A stretch of 64,000 nt of DNA from Ophiosphaerella korrae (GCA_028456385.1 JALNQF010000166.1:1-64000); one strand, 5' to 3'. Counted from the first letter of the stretch, positions 23,745 through 34,896 are shown. Numbers and translations: made by a program. Notes: generated by a model from the sequence alone, not told the origin.

Positions 23745-25670
23745 TATGGTTACAGATGGGTTTGTTGATCGTCTGTCGGATGCTAGCGCTAGCAATGATG
23801 GATCTTCGGTATTTGTACCACGGCAAAACCCGGCAGCTTCTCGGCCGGCAAAAGCTCAGCAGCTCTTGGGGCTCTTGGGACAGCCTCGCCATGCGACGAG
23901 CTGTAGCCGGACAGGTTTATGGTAGTATTCATGAGCTTCTAGTGCCACTACGGCCATTCAAACTGACATACTCATGGTGGGTGCAGCACATATGAGCCAT
24001 TTCCAAATCAAACTAGTGCACTCATGGTGGGCACACAGCATACTGCGATGTTGCGCAGCATATATGAGCCGTTTTCGAGTCGGTGAGACGGATGCGCAGC
24101 GTCCTGTCACCACGAGTGTTCTGTTAGGGGTTCCTGTCATGGCGTATGCACTACGACACACTTAGGGACGACCACCACCGGGGGGGTGGGGGGTGGGATT
24201 GTTCTTCACGCTCATCACTACCAATTGTCTTATCAAATTCAAGGCTGTTCAGAATGATAAGAATATTAATCCGTCATAGATTACTGCTCCCCGCGGCACA
24301 GTATGCTATCAAAGATTCAGTTCCAGTATTGGCCACTCTCCGGCATCGTGACACGCCACTTGGTCATGACCAGGGTAATAGAACATTAGGGGGGTAGTAT
24401 GCCTCCACAGCATTGGTGTCAACCTTCACTACACGTTCCTCACACAGACCTGTCCTTGACTTCGGCCTGCGCACCGCCTACCATAGCCTCCAAATTCCTA
24501 ATTTTAAGCTTCATTATCGTCGACCCTGGCCCTCACATCGTCAACCCTAACCTACACGTCGCTCAATGTGCCCCCCCCCCACACACACATGACTAGCTCT
24601 GCCCCACACCCCTGCACCCCACACGCACAACTGGGCCGCAATCGGCACACGCACGATCAACGGCCACGTGCGGGATGACATGTCTTGGCGCAGGCACAGC
24701 GCAGAAAACAGCGGCGCCACCCGCTGACGTGCGCAGGCCTCAGCGGTGCTTAAGCGAGCGGTACACATGGGCGCACCCGCGAGCGTGGTAAATGTACTAG
24801 CCGCCGCACGCGCAGCAGTCGGGGTTGCGAGGGGAGGTTTGCAGGATGTGAAGGGCGCGGGCTTGGTGGGGAGCTGGATTTGGGGTTTTGGGGGGGGGCC
24901 ATGTTGATCTGCAGGTGGTATTGGTTCTGGTTCTACGTTGGGATATGAATTTGTTTTGGTATTGCGATGGGGGGGGGCTGGCTGGAAGATATGGTTGGTT
25001 ATAAGATGGGCTGGGCGGTGTCAAGATCGGAGGAATCCGTGGACGTGGCTTCGGTTAGCACGAGGGCAGGGGTCTGGTTAGGGGGGATCGTGGGGGGGGG
25101 CCCGCAGAAGCCTCAACCCAGGGCGGCGGGTCAGAGCCGTGTCGCCCTTATTTTCGTGCCACCACTGTCTGTGCTCACCTACAAAAAGCATTTGACTCAG
25201 GGTGTGTCACCGCCATGTCGCACACTCAACTGGGTTTAGGGCATCGCTTTTCTGAAACCAGATCAGATGACGTCGTTCCTGCGCAGCTCAGAGGCTGCTA
25301 GCACAAAGACCGACTAGAGAACCTTCATCGCTGCATATTCACGACACAATACAAGGGGTGGGGGGTTGTGAGCACGTGCAATGTTTAGTCAAAAGAGTGG
25401 CATTGTATATATTCTGTCGTGGTGTGGTCTACATCTCTCCATGTTCCGTCTGTTGTGTGTGGGATGAAGACAAGCTCGGTTAAGCCGCAGCCCAACAACA
25501 AGTCTCAGTGTATCTTGTTTCTAAACACTTTGTCGTGATGCGCAGGTACTACCGTCCGTGTCGATCTTGGGCGTGGCCGGACATTGTCGCTGGTGATGCA
25601 TAGTTAGAAATGATTCGCTGTGGCTTTGGGAGTGAAACTCACCATGTTGTTGCGTAACTGGAGACTAGAA
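23745..25670. other. Gene-poor stretch with a local duplication and G/C homopolymers
   Basis: A diverged tandem duplication lies at about 23956-24078 ('actcatggtggg' and 'atatgagcc' each occur twice). Runs of C or G occur near 24180, 24571, 24893, 24970 and 25095. Open frames here are short and low-complexity. No gene is supported. Confidence 0.5.
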
Positions 25671-26057
25671 CTACTTGTAATCCAGGCGCAGCTGATTGAT
25701 CCCGACTGATCTAACGGTGTACACGGGCGTCGGCGTTCCCTTGCTACAGAAGGCGGCCACACCTTTTCCTGTGTTTGTTTGGCAACACTTGGACGGATAC
25801 TTGGTGAATTCGTGACCACAAATTTCAGAGAAGTAGGTGTAATAACCGCAAATACAGTATCCTCCTGAGCATCTGGACGTTTGTACGTGATGGTTTTTGA
25901 CATCGCCTATCACTTCTTGGGGTGAGATGGTTCTCGTCGCGGTGGGGGCTGTGTAAGAACGTCAGCGTATAGTCGTTTAGTCGATGGAAGCAAGGTGACA
26001 TGACATACCTTGCTGAGGCAGCGCAAACTGTCCGGAGTTGACAGCAGATCCTGCCAT
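25671..26057 (-). CDS. Small Cys-rich fungal protein
   Basis: Two exons, 26057-26009 and 25948-25671, are joined by a 60-nt intron (GTATGT..CGCTGAC..ACACAG) and give 108 residues. The second exon holds eight cysteines and a 'CGHEF' element ('CSGGYCICGYYTYF', 'ICGHEFTKYPSKCC', 'AAFCSKGTPTP'). This resembles the small C-x-H type hypothetical proteins common in ascomycetes, which have no known function. No signal peptide is evident, so it is probably intracellular. The ATG at 26057 is the first that keeps this frame. More upstream, three related exon-intron modules exist but contain a TAG and a 1-bp loss, so a longer ancestral protein starting at the ATG near 26386 may have been shortened. Confidence 0.6.
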
Positions 26058-26480
26058 CGGGGTGGGGCTGTGTAGAAACGTCAGTGTATAGCGTTTAGTT
26101 ACGAAAGGAAGGTAGCATACGTTGCTGCAGACTGGCGAACTGTCCATAATAGACAGTAGATCCTGCTATTCCAGGTGGGGCTATATACAAGCGTCAGCGC
26201 ATAGTCACTGAGTTGATGGAACAAAGTTGGCATGGCATACCTTGCTAGGGAAGCTGTCCAGAGTTTACAGCAGATCCTGCCACCCCAGGCGGGGCTGTGT
26301 ACGAGTGTCAGCGTTCAGCCGTTTGGTCAGTGGAACAAATGTGGCATACCTTTTTGGGGATTGGGGGCGTTGGTGGAGTTGTCCATCTCGATAAAGTCTA
26401 AGTAGGATTGTCAGCACATGGGTTTTTGGTGAACGGAATGAAGGTGGCATACTTTCCGGCGGGTAAAGTTGTTCGGTTTT
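25949..26480 (-). repeat. Tandem exon-intron modules (about 105-120 bp)
   Basis: Read on the minus strand, introns of 53-60 nt that all start GTATG[CT] and end with CTGAC..AG alternate with short exons. Three of the exons are related (54, 60 and 59 bp; they read A-P-P-G-x-A-G-S-x-V..G-Q..Q-Q). All junctions fall in phase 1. The exon near 26229-26282 contains TAG where its sisters have CAG, and the exon at 26009-26067 is one base short. Introns flanking the two unrelated upstream exons are similar too. Confidence 0.65.
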
Positions 26481-27322
26481 AAGAATGAGCTAAGCAGTTG
26501 GATATCAATGGAGGAGGGAACCAGGAGACCGGGAAGCGTTATATATCCAGAAGAAATAGTCCATGCAAGCAAGCGAAACTCTGGTGTCTCAGAAACCGAA
26601 AAGCAATCGTAAACCTGACCATCTCTATTCAGCCCAAGCTCCTTTGCGCCAGCTGTCTAGCACGGAGACGGCTGGATGCATAGCCGTGCCGCAAGGATTT
26701 TGGGATGGTGCGAGATATTCAAGAGCTGCTAGCAAATATACCACATGCACCTGCGTCTACCTACGGTCTTGCCCGTGTAGCTCAAAGTAGCTGAGCATGA
26801 CATCTCATTCAATATCTAAGTTTGTATGGGATAATCACCCGTCTAGCATATCCCTGGTCCTGCATCTCATCTAGATCTTGTCTATTCTTGCCGAATCGGA
26901 TTGGCCAAAGGCTTGCCGCTCTCTTTTTGTCTTACAACAAAGACGCGCACATGCAGCAGCTCAACAAGATCAATTGACGCTTGGCCTTGTACATGCTTTT
27001 TGCAGGTTTGTACACGCTCTTGTGCACCCTTTGTCTCCTCCGTTCCTGAATTCCCCTTTGTCCTCAACACCACCCGCTATTATGGGCTCAGCTTTATCTG
27101 CGCCTTTGTATAAATTGCGGCGACAGGTATGTATACCACCGCCAGGCACTCAAAATATTGGTTATACATACTATCACTCAACTTCCTAGGCTAGGACCTA
27201 ACAATCGCATCCTTGCAAAACAATCGACCCCGACACAAGCATAGAAGGAGTGACGCAGGTAGGTTCAAGATTCATTGCTCTTACGTATATACGGCACAGC
27301 ATTGACATAGAAACAGTTCACC
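26481..27322. promoter_or_regulatory. Upstream region of the kinase-like gene
   Basis: No separate gene is convincing. A possible upstream start at 27084 ('MGSALSAPLYKLRRQ') with donor GTATGT at about 27129, and a second intron (GTAGGT..ACAG, ~27258-27317) just before the ATG at 27323, could extend the next protein. 'ttgtataaattg' near 27105 resembles a TATA box. Confidence 0.35.
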
Positions 27323-28576
27323 ATGATCCACCCCGACGTTATGTTCTTAGTGGACGGCGGATTAATCATGGGCCCGCTGGAGAATCCTAAGACTGAGGTT
27401 TCCACTAATATATGGGATTGGGATCAAATGCGCTTCGTTAAGCTCAGAGGCACTGCCAAGGTTTTAACGCACTATGACGAGCCAGAACGTGGAATTCTCT
27501 AGCAGTTTGCCCATCTTTTATCGCCCGCAGTCAACTCTGTCACGCTGGATGACGAAGGGCTAATAGTCGGAGTCTCCACAGACCCAAAGGAGAATGATTC
27601 GGCGTTCATCCCATACCTTCCCTTCTCGATGGTTGACTCGCTTGCCGATTGCAAGACTATCAACTATTCCAAACTTGAAGAGGTCGATCGTCTGGCACCA
27701 AGGATCGATCTTGTCTCCTACGAAGACGAAGTTGGTCAGCGGCAGAAGGCAGTGTTCAAATTCAGTCATACGTCAAACTCCCAAAACCTGGATAACGAAT
27801 GGATGGAGGTCCACGTTCTCAAAAGCCTTCCGGCAAACCCTAACCTGGTGCCATTCGGTCATGTTGTGCTCGATGACAAGGAGTCACGCATTCTCGGTTT
27901 CACGACCAAGTTTATTCCTGGCGGAAGCCTAGAGGACAATCCCAACCGGGTTTTCCGACTCGAGTGGCTCCAACAGCTCACGAAGCTTGTAGATTACTTG
28001 AATTTCGACATGGGGATTATGCACCAAGACATTGCGCCTCGAAACCTTCTCATCGACCCTACCACGCAGAAGATCCTTCTCTTCGATTTCAACTGGGCAG
28101 TATGCGGAGAAGACCAACTGCGTAAAGGCTGCGAAGATGTAAAGGGGGTGCTCAACACGCTCTTCACGATCATCACTAAGGACCCGCGCTGCGATTCGGT
28201 ACTTTATGAGGTGGGGGTGCCAGATATCGCTGAGTGGCCCTGCAAGGCCAAACTCGACAAGCCAGTTTCGGAATTCCGTGACTTTCTCAGCGCATGGGTC
28301 GCGTCACGCTCACTAGAGACAGACAAGCAGCGATATCTCAACGCCCCCAATCGCCCGACATGGCCGAAGCGGCCGATAGCGCCTGACTTCAGTGTGCCTT
28401 TTCCTTCGCCGTATATAGGCTATGAGAATGAGTGGGTAACGGGCCACCGATCCAAACGAACCGCAATCGCCAACGGACAGTATTGCTTTGAGTGGCAGAG
28501 GCCACCACAGAAGCGGCGGCGGCTGGAGACGCAGGCAGAAGGCGAGGCCAAAGGCGAGGCCACTGCCGGGCCGTAA
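27323..28576 (+). pseudogene. Fungal protein-kinase-like protein with in-frame TAG
   Basis: One frame from ATG 27323 to 28576 (417 codons), broken only by TAG at 27500 (codon 60). The C-terminal 315 codons carry kinase-fold signatures: 'GGSLEDNP', catalytic-loop-like 'HQDIAPRNLLID' near residues 233-244 (H-x-D-x-x-x-x-N form) and 'LFDFNWA' near 253-259 in place of DFG. This is the pattern of fungal kinase-like families related to FunK1-type or phosphotransferase proteins; activity is doubtful without DFG. The C-terminus is basic ('PPQKRRRLE'), possibly a nuclear signal. The TAG is followed by CAG and fits a RIP-type CAG-to-TAG change. Translation from the ATG at 27629 would still give the kinase-like part, so function is not excluded. 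Confidence 0.6.
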
Positions 28577-28969
28577 GCAGTGGTTTTGTGGCGATGAAGT
28601 GAGGTGAGGTGGGCAACGCCGGCGCAATTATTTAGGTGTGATGGCATTCCAGCCTGGACGCAGTTTTAGACCTTGGTAGCATTTCGGCCTAGACGCAATT
28701 TTGTCTGCATTCAACATGCAGCAATGTCAGTAGAGCAGCAGGAGAATTGGATTTCATAGTTGATTGATTTTCCATGCCGATTGCGTGCAGCGTGCAACGT
28801 GCAGGTGTGCAGGTCGGGCGGCGCCTGTGCAGCAGCAACGGCCAGACGCTTTCGCCTGCTCAAACAGGAGCGGCACGACCAAGCATTGCGATTTGGCTGG
28901 ACCGCGCCCATCGCGACACTTGAATGGCCTTGCCGCGCCCGCTCGACGCACAAAGTATCACTGAGCCCC
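28577..28969. promoter_or_regulatory. Upstream region of the SAS4-type gene
   Basis: The reading frame is open upstream to 28760, but that part has no conserved feature. A paired 'agcctggacgca'/'ggcctagacgca' repeat occurs near 28651 and 28687. No TATA box was identified. Confidence 0.35.
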
Positions 28970-30145
28970 ATGGCCAACGTTGCGCGCGCCCTCGCCAGCC
29001 ACGCCTCCAGCTCCAGGCGACGCCCGCCCACGAGCACCGCGACACCGCCGCACCGCGACCTGCCCGTCCTCCCCAGCGCCGGCGCGACGCTGCAGACACC
29101 GTCGCCGTCGCAGTCGCAGTCGCAGTCGCAGTCGCAGTCGCAGCAACAGACCGAGTCGCAGCCGCAGTCACGCGCGCAGGACAAGAGGAGCCTGCGCAGC
29201 CACGACGGCGGCTCGCGCCTCAAGTCGGATCTGGCCGTCTACTTCCCCAGCTACGACGACATCATCGCGGGCGTGTCGCCGCCGCCGGCCCTCGTCGACA
29301 CCGACACGCCCATCGCCCTCGTCGACGAGCCCGGCCGCGCGCCTGCCAGTCCCGCGCGCCCGCGCAAGCGCAAGGCCTCGTCTGCACACCACGACCCCGT
29401 CGCGCCCGCCCCGTCCAGCACCGCCTACCACGTCCTCTCCTACGCCGCCCTCGCCGTCCCCGCCCACGATGCCCTGCCCGACGCCCTCTTCTTCGCGCCC
29501 CACCGCCGCGCCGAGCGCAAGGAAAAACAGCTGCGCAACATCGAGAAGGAGCGCGCCATGCACGAAAAGGTGCAGCTGGAGCGCCTGCTAGACGGCCTGC
29601 AGGGCCCCGACTGGCTCAAGGTCATGGGCGTCACGGGCGTCACCGACGGCGACCGCCGCGACTGGGAGCCCAAGCGCGCCTTCTTCGCCGCCGAAGTCGC
29701 CGCCCTCGTCGACAAGTTCCGCGTGTGGAAGGAGGCAGAGAAGCGCGTGCGCGCCGAGAAGGAAGCCCGCGCCCGCGGAGACGAAGAAGAAGAAGAAGAA
29801 GGCGAGTCGACCTCGCCCTCGCCCTCGGACCGCGACTGCCCGCCCAAGCCCGCGCCGCTGCCTCGTCGCCCCCCGCGGCCTCACGGCTTCCTGCTTCCCT
29901 ACGTCCCGCCTGCGCCTGCGCCCTTCACCTCCTTCTTCGCCAAGCCGCACCTGCGCGCCGCCGCCCTCGGCAAGAACCGCCACGGCGGCCGCGCCGTGCT
30001 GGCCTTTGGCGTTGGCGTGCCCGAGTTTGAGGAGAGGGAGTTTGCCATTCCGGAGGGGGTCGTGGATGGCTCGTTTTTGAGGGATAATGCGAGGCAGCGA
30101 CGGAGGAGACGGAGGGAGAGGGAGGGGGAGGGGGAGGGGGCGTAA
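28970..30145 (+). CDS. SAS4-domain chromatin-silencing protein
   Basis: A 391-residue, intronless, GC-rich gene. The conserved block at about residues 180-270 ('RRAERKEKQLRNIEKERAMH', 'LERLLDGLQGPDWLKVMG', then 'EPKRAFFAAEVAALVDKF') matches the SAS4 ('something about silencing 4') domain. SAS4 supports the MYST acetyltransferase SAS2 in the SAS complex acting on histone H4 K16 in yeast. A Ser/Gln repeat near residues 46-58 comes from a cagtcg hexanucleotide array at 29105-29145. Basic and acidic low-complexity tracts follow ('GDEEEEEEG', 'RQRRRRRRE'). I chose ATG 28970 because the sequence before it lacks conservation-like features; ATG 28760 in the same frame would add 70 residues. It appears intact and is probably a housekeeping gene. 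Confidence 0.8.
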   Translation: MANVARALASHASSSRRRPPTSTATPPHRDLPVLPSAGATLQTPSPSQSQSQSQSQSQQQTESQPQSRAQDKRSLRSHDGGSRLKSDLAVYFPSYDDIIAGVSPPPALVDTDTPIALVDEPGRAPASPARPRKRKASSAHHDPVAPAPSSTAYHVLSYAALAVPAHDALPDALFFAPHRRAERKEKQLRNIEKERAMHEKVQLERLLDGLQGPDWLKVMGVTGVTDGDRRDWEPKRAFFAAEVAALVDKFRVWKEAEKRVRAEKEARARGDEEEEEEGESTSPSPSDRDCPPKPAPLPRRPPRPHGFLLPYVPPAPAPFTSFFAKPHLRAAALGKNRHGGRAVLAFGVGVPEFEEREFAIPEGVVDGSFLRDNARQRRRRRREREGEGEGA

Positions 30146-31549
30146 GTGAAGCAAAAAGGAGCTATCCATCTGGATTGAGGAATGGGTGTATTTCTATGGG
30201 ATTCATGCATACATCGAGGATAGACGAAAATCAAAATTCGTACTTTTTTTTTTTTTTTTTTTTTTTTTTTGGCTTGGCTTTGGATGTGGAATTCGTGCTT
30301 GATCTGAGACATTTGGCCGTTTCCAAATTGTCTTGCACTTGATAGCCAGCATGTCCAACATACACGATCCCCCTTTCCCCCAATCTATCGGCTCGCCCTC
30401 CCTCACGCATTGTACAGCAAACAAGTCACTCAAATTCACTTCCCACCACCGCTCCGCAAGACTTGCTGCCTTCTCATTGGCAGGGCAGGTAACATCCAGC
30501 GTCGAGGCAGTCATTCTAGCGGTGAACTGGCACTGGAGGACGGTTGGGGGAGTGATATGTTGTGCCCATCCTACCTCTCCCCCACGACTTCCAATTACGT
30601 ATTGGGGGCGGAGGAGACATGAAGGGTGGTATGGCCGATGAAGCGGGTGGTTTTCGTGTCATGGGTATGAAGTTGGAGCGTGGATGCTAGGGGGAGTGTT
30701 GGGAAGATGCTCACTGCAAGACGGGGAGAGGGGGGGGGGGCACAGTGCACAGGGAAATTTTTCAAAGAGAGAAACATAGGGAAATGGAATTTATTCGGTA
30801 GAAACCGTTTTCCAGGCGGTTTGGTATATGCCTAGAAAGGTGACAAAGTTCGTGTGTCGATATAAAGCGGCTTGGCGGTGAAAGTCTGCAAGTGGCACGG
30901 GAAAAAAGTTGGTGGAGGGGAGGAAGGAAGTCGTTACGCTGGCGAGTCTGGAATTGGAAAAAAAAAAAAAAAACAATATGCTAGTGCCTGTGAGCGTAAT
31001 GTTCTCGAGCATAACGTGGTCAAGTAAAGGAAGTGCTATGAAGAAAGCATACGTACTTGCGAGCCTTGGGATGAGGATTAGATCATGCAATGGCTGTCGT
31101 TGTCGCTCATAGGAATTGGATATATTGGCTGGAGCGAAGGGCACAATTCGATTTCCAAGCTAAACGGCATGTTGGCGTTGTGCAAGCGGGGTGACTTTAT
31201 TTGGATAGTAGAAAATTGTCCGAAGCGAAAGCGCTGGTGATGTGATTCGAATGATTCAAGAAGGTGTTTTCTCGAGCCATGCGATATCTCACTCAAATAT
31301 ACTGATTTCTCTGGAATCAGCGCGCTTGCATAGAATCATTTCTGAGTAAGCCTTAGATAGTGTTGGTTGCCTTACGTTGACTTATATCAGCATGGCCTAA
31401 TACAGTATGCAGCTGAGCGCCTTGAAATCATTCCAACATCTCAAATCGTCTCATAATGCACATCTCATTCAGGCGGTCTGCTCTGTAGTCATGTAGTTGA
31501 AAACTACTTGATTAGGAAAGGTCCATGTGTTGTTGCACCGATCGCGTAA
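30146..31549. other. Intergenic, T-tract and simple runs, no gene
   Basis: Contains a ~26-nt T run at 30245-30270 just past the SAS4 gene, a G run near 30730, and an A run near 30959-30973. Open frames on both strands are short and unremarkable. Confidence 0.5.
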
Positions 31550-31770
31550 TTTGAAACATCCCCACTTTTTTACGACGCACCCGATTCTCATTCTTCATTC
31601 TGATTTTGCTGTGCGTAGTGCCGGGTACCGGTAGCGTGGACGATGGTGCCTTAGTCCCCGCCGCTGGCCTTACCGAATTGAGCTAGACAAATTTTAGTGC
31701 GTTTGGTAAGACAGGATCCTGCCCCTTGCGAGAATGGGAAATTCATGACGCACCGAACAGGGCCTTAAGC
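31550..31770. repeat. Dispersed repeat, inverted pair of copies
   Basis: 31560-31700 reads as the reverse complement of 21715-21855. Directly after it, about 31686-31770 resembles the same family in plus orientation and ends 'gcaccgaacagggcc'. This makes a partial inverted pair, probably transposon debris. Confidence 0.5.
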
Positions 31771-32256
31771 GAAGGACCCCTCATTTCGGGCTTCGATAAC
31801 TCTTGTATTCCGTCGCACTGTTGTTTCCAATATCTGTACACTTATGAGCATGGGAAAGATTTGTAAGAAATAGGCACAGTTGCGTGGAGCTATTTCGACT
31901 GGTGTTAAAATGGCCACCTCTTCTCGCCCCGCTTTTCCGAAATTGGTCTGATCGTACGAAGTACACCACTATTATCTAGCAAACGTTCCAAAAACCGGGG
32001 CAATCCACTGCCGCCGGGGTTTGAATTCACCGCAGGATTTTTGAATTTGACCGCCCTACTTTGACATCTACAAATCAAGATTGGAGGTGTGTCCAGATTG
32101 TCAGCTGCGCATGCATATTTCAGATTAAAGGATCGCAGGCTTACTCATACTGCTGCCAATTCTTATCACCAAGGAAATCATTGCATACGACTGCTAGGGT
32201 CTGTGCTCATATGGTGAGCCTACTCCAGAGCCTTGGAGGAACCTTGCTCCTTGCTG
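31771..32256. other. Intergenic upstream of the EthD gene
   Basis: No gene is supported; frames are short and of mixed composition. The proximal part leads into the TATA-like site at 32257. Confidence 0.4.
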
Positions 32257-32264
32257 TATAAAAG
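32257..32264 (+). promoter_or_regulatory. TATA box of the EthD gene
   Basis: 'TATAAAAG' lies 104 bp before the ATG at 32368, followed by a C/T- and A-rich leader ending 'catcaaaATG', a normal fungal start context. Confidence 0.6.
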
Positions 32265-32367
32265 ACTTGCGGATCGTTTCTTCTTCGAAACCCATCCCAC
32301 TCCTCCAATCACCCAGTCAATCAATCTTTGAGTCCTCAGCTCTTTAGCCCCTAACCACCACATCAAA

Positions 32368-32682
32368 ATGACTGGCGCCATCGTTATCGTTGCCTTTCCC
32401 CGCAAGGAAGGTGCTACATTCAACAAGGAATATTATCTATCAACACACGTCCCTCTTGCGGCGAAGATCTGGAAGAAGCATGGCGTGAAATCATTCACCG
32501 CAATCGAGGTCGCCGAAGGCACATATATCTACTCCGTCATTATGGAATTCGAGACTCAAGAGGGTTGGGCGGCTGCGGCCGCAGACCCTGATACGAAGCA
32601 GATCATGGACGACCGTGTGAACTTTAGCAGCGAGCCACCAGTACTGGTCAGCGGAAGCATCGTCGCCCGAGGTCAGGTTTAA
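32368..32682 (+). CDS. EthD-domain protein
   Basis: A complete intronless 104-residue protein of the EthD/ferredoxin-like dimeric alpha-beta barrel type. Typical features are the start 'MTGAIVIVAFPRKEG', 'FNKEYYLSTHVPLAAKIW' with the conserved H-x-P, and the closing 'VNFSSEPPVLVSGSIV'. EthD is needed for ether degradation by the Rhodococcus P450 system, and fungal relatives serve as cyclases, decarboxylases or dehydratases in catabolic and secondary-metabolite clusters. The length is typical for a single-domain member. It starts a run of metabolic genes and is read in the same direction as the CoA ligase 275 bp downstream. The exact reaction cannot be told from sequence. Confidence 0.85.
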   Translation: MTGAIVIVAFPRKEGATFNKEYYLSTHVPLAAKIWKKHGVKSFTAIEVAEGTYIYSVIMEFETQEGWAAAAADPDTKQIMDDRVNFSSEPPVLVSGSIVARGQV

Positions 32683-32957
32683 GACTCATTTCCAGAATAA
32701 GAGCGCGATTTCGGCATCCGGTGTGGGTGCTGGTTTGGCTTTGCTGCACGTAGATAGGCGGGGCATGGATGGGGCGGAGGGGTAAAGAGACATGCCGAGG
32801 CAATAGAAATGATTTTTTTTGGAAAACATGACAGTGCTTTCAACTCTGTCTAACAAAAGCATGATTTTATTAATGGGCTTGTTTGCACCCACGATTAATA
32901 CATTTTTCGGAATTCAGTCATCGCTTCCGTTGCCCGTTCACCACCGCGACCTTAATC

Positions 32958-34896
32958 ATGCCGTTCCTAGCCGAGGAACACATTGCTATCCCAAATAAAG
33001 ATCTCTTGTCATGGATGTTTGACGATCGAAATTATGATGAGAACGTACCGGTGTGTATCCAAGACCCCGAGTATCAGTAATAGATGCCGCTCATTGAGAT
33101 AGATCTACATCGACGCCTCAGATCCGGAACGTGTGATAAGTTCCCACCAAGCGCGTAGCATCGCAAACAGACTATGTGCTGGTTTCAACTCTATAGGCCT
33201 GAAGAAAGGCGATTGTGTTTGCATGTTGTCGTTCAATGATGTAAGCCACGCGAACTCCAATCATCTGACGACTTATCCAAGTTGTTGGTTAATCATCACC
33301 GAGCGTGGGAGGTTACTCTGGCACTTTTTTTTTTTTTTTTTTTTTTTTATATAATCCTACTAACGGATAAAGATTTACTACTCAATGGCATTTCTAGGTA
33401 TTCTTTCCTTTGGGGGAATCTTTGCGGGAGTTAATCCATCTCACACACCTTACGAGCTTGCACATGCTTTCAAGACGGCGGAAGTGAAGGCTTTGATCGT
33501 TGAGCCAGAATTACTACCAAATGCTCCGAAGGCTACAAAGCAAGCTGGTATTCCATTATCACACGTCTTCGTCTTTGACCATCACATTTCCGTTGCTATA
33601 CCCTGGACTGATTGTGAAGTATGGGGCGAAGGCTTGGGTGGAGAAGAGCGTTGGGGTGGGTGCAAAAGTTGGAGATACTTGATGAGCCAGGGCCAATGCG
33701 AGTGGGAGAGATGGGATAACGAAGGCCGAAGTAAAGAGACTATCGCAGCGCGACTATTTAGCAGCGGGACCACCGGCCTGCCAAAGGCAGTAGAGATGAC
33801 ACACCATAACTTCATTACACAACATACAATGGTGTTAGAATGGAAGCCACGAGACTATGAATTAAGTCACCACCAGAGAGCATCGTTTTCCTGGATATGG
33901 CTAATTTGAAGAGTGCAGGTCATTCGACTGTTGTGTACACCAATGTTCCACGTTAGCAACGTTCCACGAGCGCACACAAGTCCTCTTCGTGGCGGCATAA
34001 AAACCTATGTCATGCGTAGATTCGAACTGAAGTCATGGCTACGAAATATCGAGCGGTTCTCCATCACCGAAGCCAACATGGTTCCACCAATGGTCATCCA
34101 GGTCATCAACTCCCCGCTGACCAACAAGCACTCTCTCAAATCTATTCAAAACTCTTGGGTCGGTGCTGCCCCGCTGGCAGCTGAGCCACAGGCTCGATAC
34201 AAAGCTTTACTTCAAGATAATACCCCGTTCAATCAAGTCTGGGGAATGAGTGAAACAAGCTGCATCGCTACAATGATACATTATCCTGAGCACGACCCAA
34301 CGGGCTCAGTAGGGCGCTTGCTACCAAATCACGATGCCAAACTCATTGATGAAAAAGGGATTGATATTACGGATTTCGACACGGCCGGAGAGCTTTGCGT
34401 GCGAGGTCCACTAATCGTAAAAGGATACTTTAACAATCCTCAAGCAAACAAGCTGGCGTGGGATAAGGATGGGTATTTCCATACTGGCGATGTCGCAGTG
34501 CGAAAGAGAGAAAACGGCCTATGGTACATTGTTGATCGCAAGAAAGAGCTGATCAAGGTCCGAGGATTCCAGGTTGCGCCCGCAGAGCTTGAGGGTGTGC
34601 TACTCTCACATCCCGAGATTGGTGACGCAGCAGTCATTGGCATCTCAGCAGGTGGTGCCAATACAAGCGCGGGTGAACATGGCACCGAATTGCCTCGCGC
34701 ATATCTTGTCGCAAAGGCAGGGAGTCTCATAGACGAAGCCGAGGTTCAAGCGTACATGAGGGAAAAACTGGCGGGATACAAACAGTTGGTGGGTGGCGTA
34801 AAGTTCATCGATGCGATTCCAAAAAACGCTTCTGGGAAGATATTGAAGAAGGATTTGAAAGCAATGGCGAAAGCTGAAACGAATTCGAAAATTTGA
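32958..34896 (+). CDS. 4-coumarate-CoA ligase-like acyl-CoA synthetase
   Basis: An ANL-superfamily enzyme that adenylates a carboxylic acid and transfers it to CoA. Proposed exons: 32958-33050, 33103-33240, 33373-33865 and 33914-34896, about 568 residues, a normal length. Introns 1 and 2 are convincing: splicing restores 'YDENVP-IYIDASDP' and 'LSFND-IYYSMAFLG'. Intron 2 (132 nt) holds a ~25-nt T tract before its CTAAC branch site. Signature motifs are 'FSSGTTGLPKAV' near residues 205-216, 'QVWGMSETSC', 'GYFHTGDVA', and the C-terminal 'PKNASGKILKK' with the catalytic Lys. The third intron is uncertain: a TGA at 33907 must be removed, and the only in-frame solution I find uses a weak donor (GTCACC) at 33866. 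If that is wrong, the gene is broken there. It ends 11 bp from the convergent hydrolase gene. Confidence 0.8.

Noticed and set aside
24399..25239. Plus- and minus-strand open frames of 65-90 codons in the G/C-run region
   Set aside because: Low-complexity peptides without start context, splice structure or family resemblance.
19436..27502. TAG read as a sense codon (recoding)
   Set aside because: Other genes here end in TAG normally (the HNWD gene, for example), and damage by CpA-to-TpA explains the in-frame TAGs more simply.
28711..30312. Arg-, Pro- or Gly-rich open frames on both strands over the SAS4 gene, up to 368 codons
   Set aside because: GC-rich DNA lacks stop codons by chance; only the frame with the SAS4 block shows protein-like conservation features.
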